64,000 bases of DNA, taken from an uncultured Clostridia bacterium. GTDB taxonomy: Bacteria; Bacillota; Clostridia; Christensenellales; Borkfalkiaceae. The notes beneath the pieces are model-generated. The model saw only the letters and a program-made list of their open reading frames with translations. It ran no database searches and had not been told where the DNA came from. The translations under genes were made by a program, and so were the position numbers. How positions within the stretch are numbered: the first letter of the stretch is position 1; the number at the start of each line of letters is the position of its first letter. This document shows positions 60,996 to 64,000 of the stretch, one piece after another. The DNA lies in the NCBI GenBank assembly GCA_944328665.1, contig CALVHS010000019.1, positions 1 to 64,000 on the forward strand. The letters are read 5' to 3'.

Positions 60996-62357
60996 TTATT
61001 CCTGCGGCGGCCCGTCGGACTGTTTTGCCTGCGGGGCGGCCTCGGCATCCGCCTGCGTCGCTTTTTGCGCGCCGCGCCCGCAGCGCACGGCGACGAGAAA
61101 GAACACAAAGCCGATCAAAAACATGACGGCGAGCGCGGCGACGCCGATGCTCTGCGCGGTAAATACCGTCTCTACCCCTTCCATCTCAAGCCGCATGAAA
61201 AGGGGCGTAAAGGCGTCCGTCACCGCGCCGACGAGCAGGGTGCCCATGAACGCGGCGCCCTTACCGAAAATATCGTAGATGCCGAAATATTCGCCCGCCT
61301 TTTCCTGCGGGATGATCTTCGCATAATAGGAGCGCGACATCGCCTGGATCGTCCCCTGAAAGAGCCCCACACAGACGGCGAGGATCCAAAATTCATAGGC
61401 ACGGTCAAGGAAAACCGCGTACACGGTGATAAAAAAGTAGGCGGCGATGCAGACGATGATGAGATTTTCCGGCTTGACCTTGCGCGACAGCATCCCCAAA
61501 AGGATGGCGGCGGGGAAGGCGACCACCTGCGTGACGAGCAGCGCGATGACGAGCATGACGGTGTTCAGCCCCAGCGAAGTCCCGTACGCCGTCGCCATGT
61601 CGATGATCGTATAGACGCCGTCGATGAAGAAAAAGAAGGCGATCAGGAAAAAAAGCACCTGCTTTTTCGTGACGATCTCGCGCAAGGTCGCGCCGAGGCT
61701 TTTCAACCCGGCGCGCACGGGGTGCCCGCCCGGTTCAATGAAGCGCTCCTGCCGGTACGACTTCCACAGGGGGATCGAACAGCCGACCCACCAGACGGCG
61801 ACGATGAAAAAGACGAGGGGCATCGCCACTTGCCTGGAAAAGGCCTGCGCCACCGCATAGAGGACGTAGACGACGATGGTGAGCACGAAGGGGAGGCAGC
61901 TGCCGATATACCCCCAGGCGTAACCGCGGGAAGAGATCTCGTCCATGCGTTCGCGCACGGTCACGTCGCAGAGCATGGAGTCGTAGACGACGATGCTGAG
62001 CTGATAAGCGCTTTTGGCGAGGACGTAGAGGACAAGGAACCACAGCCAATGCTGCATGAAGCCGAGCACGGCGCAGCCGAACACGCCCACGAGGATGGCG
62101 GCGGAAAAGATCTTTTTGCGCATGCCTCGCAGATCGGACAGGGTGCCGAGCGTCGGCCCGAGCACGGCGACGAGCGCCGTGGAGATGCTCGTGGCGTACG
62201 CCCAATAGGACAGGTAACTCGCCTCCGAAATGCCCTGCTCGCTCGCCACCACATTGAAAAAGATGGGCAGCAGGGTAGAAACGAGCAGGGTAAAAGCGGA
62301 ATTGCCCACGTCGTAGAGCACCCACTTTTTTTCAAGCGGGGTCATCTTAAACTTCAT
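60996..62357 (-). CDS. UMF1-type MFS transporter
   Basis: A 453-residue membrane protein with about 12 hydrophobic helices. The N-terminus (LEKKWVLYDVGNSAFTLLVSTLLPIFF) and the loop LGTLSDLRGMRKKIF are typical of the Atg22-related UMF1 family (PF11700). A second conserved loop near 305-345 precedes QAMSRSYYAKIIPQEKAGEYFGIYDIFGKG, another hallmark. Substrate not known; fungal relatives export amino acids from vacuoles. The ATG at 62357 follows AGGAGGAG and overlaps the preceding gene by 11 bases; longer in-frame starts lie inside that gene. The tail is cytoplasmic and polar. Confidence 0.9.
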   Translation of the reverse strand: MKFKMTPLEKKWVLYDVGNSAFTLLVSTLLPIFFNVVASEQGISEASYLSYWAYATSISTALVAVLGPTLGTLSDLRGMRKKIFSAAILVGVFGCAVLGFMQHWLWFLVLYVLAKSAYQLSIVVYDSMLCDVTVRERMDEISSRGYAWGYIGSCLPFVLTIVVYVLYAVAQAFSRQVAMPLVFFIVAVWWVGCSIPLWKSYRQERFIEPGGHPVRAGLKSLGATLREIVTKKQVLFFLIAFFFFIDGVYTIIDMATAYGTSLGLNTVMLVIALLVTQVVAFPAAILLGMLSRKVKPENLIIVCIAAYFFITVYAVFLDRAYEFWILAVCVGLFQGTIQAMSRSYYAKIIPQEKAGEYFGIYDIFGKGAAFMGTLLVGAVTDAFTPLFMRLEMEGVETVFTAQSIGVAALAVMFLIGFVFFLVAVRCGRGAQKATQADAEAAPQAKQSDGPPQE

Positions 62358-63192
62358 GATCTCTCTCCTCCTGCGGGGACAGGACGGGTATGTTCCGCCA
62401 CCCCCGTTTATGACTGAACGTATCCCCGAACGCGGGCGGCAGCGGCGCTTTGCCGCGCACATAGCCGTCAAAACCCGCGATCAGCGCCGCCGCCTCCCCC
62501 ACCGCCTTTTCCGACAGTTTGCTGAGGCGCATGTTGCTGTCCTCGCAGGCGGGGATGGGCCTTTTGGCGATCATCATGCCGTGCATCTCTTTATAATTCC
62601 CCGAAAATTTGAGGACGAGGCGGACGAGCGCCCGTTTGGGCGCATGCGGCGCGCGCAGCAGCCCGTTGTAAAAGACCATCGAACGCAGCGCCCTATACGC
62701 CTCCTGCGGGCGGATGCCGAAAAAGGGCGCGATCACGGCGGCGTTTTCCTCGCTCGGGCATATATGCGCCGTCAGGTCGGCGGAGAGAGGCTCTCTCCCC
62801 TCCGACAACAGCAAAAAACGGTCAAATTCGCTTTCGATCTCGGTATGCGTCACGCCCGAAAGGCGGATCTTGTTCTCGATATAGCTGTGGCAGGCGGCAT
62901 CCAGCGCGAAATGGCAGATAAACCCGTACGCATAGGCGGCGTCCGCCTCCGTGCCGTTTTTGACGATCTCCGCCGCGGGAAGAAAAAATTTCGACGCAGG
63001 TTCCGCATGCATGCCGAAACCGATGCGATTCACCCGATCGCTCCCCAACGGCTTATAATAAAAGAGCAGGTCGGGTCCGTGCAATCCGATATCGTAGAGG
63101 GCGCGGCACCGCTTTGCCGCCGCGGCGGGCGCGCCCGTAAGCAAGGAAAGCACCTTTTTTCCGAATACATAGTGTGCGTAAGTAGAGGGCAT
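62347..63192 (-). CDS. Zinc-dependent phospholipase C family protein
   Basis: A 281-residue protein of the Zn_dep_PLPC family (PF00882), common in clostridia and generally uncharacterised. MPSTYAHYVFGKKV at the start, IGLHGPDLLFYYKP near 34-47 and FICHFALDAACHSYIE near 92-107 supply the His/Asp pattern expected for metal binding. There is no signal peptide. Despite the family name, lipase activity is not shown for this subgroup. The ATG at 63192 is preceded by CGGAGAA; it overlaps the MFS gene by 11 bases, so the two are translated together. Confidence 0.85.
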   Translation of the reverse strand: MPSTYAHYVFGKKVLSLLTGAPAAAAKRCRALYDIGLHGPDLLFYYKPLGSDRVNRIGFGMHAEPASKFFLPAAEIVKNGTEADAAYAYGFICHFALDAACHSYIENKIRLSGVTHTEIESEFDRFLLLSEGREPLSADLTAHICPSEENAAVIAPFFGIRPQEAYRALRSMVFYNGLLRAPHAPKRALVRLVLKFSGNYKEMHGMMIAKRPIPACEDSNMRLSKLSEKAVGEAAALIAGFDGYVRGKAPLPPAFGDTFSHKRGWRNIPVLSPQEERDHEV

Positions 63193-63213
63193 AAAAATTC
63201 TCCGAACATCTTG

Positions 63214-63242
63214 ATTGTAGCAAAATCCGCGGAAAAAATCTA
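63214..63242 (-). promoter_or_regulatory. Candidate promoter of the phospholipase-MFS pair
   Basis: -10 TACAAT (63219-63214) with a weak -35 TAGATT 17 bases upstream (63242-63237). The predicted start near 63207 leaves a 15-base leader. Upstream, two direct copies of TTGTAAAATA lie 11 bases apart (63275-63284 and 63264-63273), about one DNA turn. Confidence 0.5.
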
Positions 63243-63278
63243 CCTGTCGGCGCGGATTCTTTCTATTTTACAAATATT

Positions 63279-63518
63279 TTACAAGTAAAGCGCATGCGCC
63301 CCGCCTTTGCAGGCAAAAACCGCGCGTACATCCTTTTCGGCACCGATGCAAGGCGCATCTTCACGCGGCGGCTTTCTCCCCGACGCGCGTCCAAGTACTG
63401 CCGGCATATCCCTCCCGCAGGCATCTTGCCGCGGATGCGGGATCGGCAAGCACCGACGCAAAGAGGCGAACACCGTCCGCCTGCCGGCCGTTCCGTTTAC
63501 CGCATTATATTTTTTCAT
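63279..63518 (-). CDS. Doubtful small ORF, 79 residues
   Basis: An open frame starting at the ATG at 63518 with GGAGATC just upstream and a good promoter (63554-63581) before it. The start codons are A-rich (MKKYNA) like a real gene. The rest is rich in Arg, Pro and Gly with four Cys and has no hydrophobic helix, which could simply reflect GC-rich DNA. I recognise no family. It may instead be an untranslated or regulatory RNA with a spurious frame. Other frames here, on both strands, look no better. Confidence 0.35.
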   Translation of the reverse strand: MKKYNAVNGTAGRRTVFASLRRCLPIPHPRQDACGRDMPAVLGRASGRKPPREDAPCIGAEKDVRAVFACKGGAHALYL

Positions 63519-63544
63519 GATCTCCGTCATTGCCTGCGGTACCC

Positions 63545-63581
63545 ATTATAATAATTATACTACTTTCCCGAAAAAACGCAA
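63545..63581 (-). promoter_or_regulatory. Promoter with tandem -10 boxes upstream of the small ORF
   Basis: -35 TTGCGT (63581-63576), a 16-base spacer, and -10 TATAAT (63559-63554), followed 3 bases later by a second TATAAT (63550-63545). Two alternative transcription starts near 63547 and 63538 are possible. Confidence 0.65.
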
Positions 63582-63648
63582 ACAGATCTTATCCTAAGCT
63601 GTGTGCCGCACCCCGCGCGATCTCTTTTCCGGCGCAGGCCGAAAACGC

Positions 63649-63688
63649 GCGAAAAGCCGCCGCACGGTACCGTGCGGCGGCTTTTCGC
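63649..63688. terminator. Perfect 40-base palindrome, bidirectional terminator
   Basis: A fully symmetric 40-base sequence (each half 20 bases, centre GGTACC) lying 12 bases after the stop of the 62-residue membrane protein gene. The arms contain GAAAAGCCGCCGCACG and its complement, so either strand ends its hairpin with CTTTTCGC. Short T-tracts make it a plausible two-way terminator. Confidence 0.75.
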
Positions 63689-63700
63689 CGGAGCCTCCTG

Positions 63701-63889
63701 TCATGCTCCTTTTTTCGCCTTCTTATCCTCGCTTTCAAAACCTTCCAGCTTTTCGTCGATGTAGGCGTCGATCTTTTCTTTCAGCTCGTCCTGGCTCATG
63801 CGCACGAGCGCGCGCGTCTTTTTGCTGTTGGCGACGAGCAGCGCGCCTCCCGCCATGCCGAGAAGCATGCCGATCATAAATTTTTCCAT
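63701..63889 (-). CDS. Small membrane protein, YtxH-like
   Basis: A 62-residue protein with one N-terminal hydrophobic segment (about 4-21, Gly-rich: IGMLLGMAGGALLV) followed by a charged helix (MSQDELKEKIDAYIDEKL) and a lysine-rich tail. The layout recalls short YtxH-type stress-associated proteins, but that match is weak. The ATG at 63889 is preceded by GGAGG at 7 bases, and a strong terminator follows, so the gene is real even if the function is unknown. Confidence 0.75.
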   Translation of the reverse strand: MEKFMIGMLLGMAGGALLVANSKKTRALVRMSQDELKEKIDAYIDEKLEGFESEDKKAKKGA

Positions 63890-63949
63890 GGTTTTTCCTC
63901 CGAAGGGAGATCTACGACTCCCGTAGCAGTATGCCCGCCGCGGCGGGAT

Positions 63950-64000
63950 TTATGCGCCGCCCTCCCCTTCTTCCTTTCCCGCGGCGCGGCGCAGGATCTC
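63950..64000 (-). CDS. Possible C-terminal end of a gene cut by the window edge
   Basis: The minus strand from 64000 reads open for 16 codons (EILRRAAGKEEGEGGA) to a TAA at 63952-63950. The charged, Gly/Glu-rich tail is plausible for a protein end. Too short to identify, and another frame is also open through this stretch. Confidence 0.3.
   Translation of the reverse strand, partial: EILRRAAGKEEGEGGA

Noticed and set aside
63279-63530. SRP RNA or 6S RNA in the unexplained stretch
   Set aside because: No conserved SRP tetraloop region or 6S-like open bubble recognised; left as doubtful small ORF or unknown RNA.

Overview
The window reads as a chromosome segment of a Gram-positive, probably anaerobic and spore-forming member of the Clostridia (Bacillota). 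The evidence is the mini-RNase III/rlmB/sigH order, a sporulation-type CwlD amidase, good Gram-positive Shine-Dalgarno sites, lipoproteins with lipoboxes, and no outer-membrane genes. The high-GC coding DNA together with giant BspA-type leucine-rich-repeat lipoproteins fits uncultured gut clostridia such as Christensenellales-like lineages, but that placement is an inference. Every gene I can support lies on the minus strand. I saw no rRNA or tRNA gene, insertion sequence, prophage or CRISPR array.

In genomic order the layout is as follows. (1) Positions 1-6730 hold a housekeeping operon read leftwards from a strong promoter at 6702-6730: mrnC, rlmB, sigH-like, dnaX, ybaB, recR, gpsA, ftsY and a CmpB-type membrane protein cut by the window edge. 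(2) Positions 6752-9922 hold cwlD and a GH127 beta-L-arabinofuranosidase with its own promoter. (3) Positions 9975-31582 hold one apparent 21-kb operon: a 1677-residue repeat lipoprotein, a 2424-residue subtilisin fused to leucine-rich repeats, a 533-residue GLUG/InlB-type lipoprotein, a complete oligopeptide ABC importer (oppA-B-C-D-F) and a small membrane protein. (4) Positions 31613-42521 hold a MoxR operon: a membrane protein, a MoxR AAA+ ATPase, a DUF58 protein, two von Willebrand factor A membrane proteins, and a terminal leucine-rich-repeat lipoprotein. (5) Positions 42531-52767 hold a single 10-kb gene for a 3319-residue leucine-rich-repeat lipoprotein. (6) Positions 52875-59948 hold a conserved translation and envelope block: rpsB, tsf, pyrH, frr, uppS, cdsA, dxr and rseP. 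(7) Positions 60022-63889 hold ruvX, a DUF1292 gene, an MFS transporter, a zinc-dependent phospholipase C family protein, a doubtful small ORF and a small membrane protein. A possible gene remnant lies at the right edge.

The most distinctive part is the 42-kb block from about 10 to 52.6 kb. It combines very large surface proteins (leucine-rich repeats, InlB-type repeats, Fn3-like domains, and an 80-residue repeat I do not recognise) with a membrane-anchored extracellular protease, an enlarged oligopeptide importer and a MoxR/VWA membrane complex. A reasonable reading is a bind-digest-import system for extracellular protein or glycoprotein, with the MoxR/VWA complex assembling or remodelling the surface components. 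The grouping and operon structure are seen in the sequence; the joint function is inferred.
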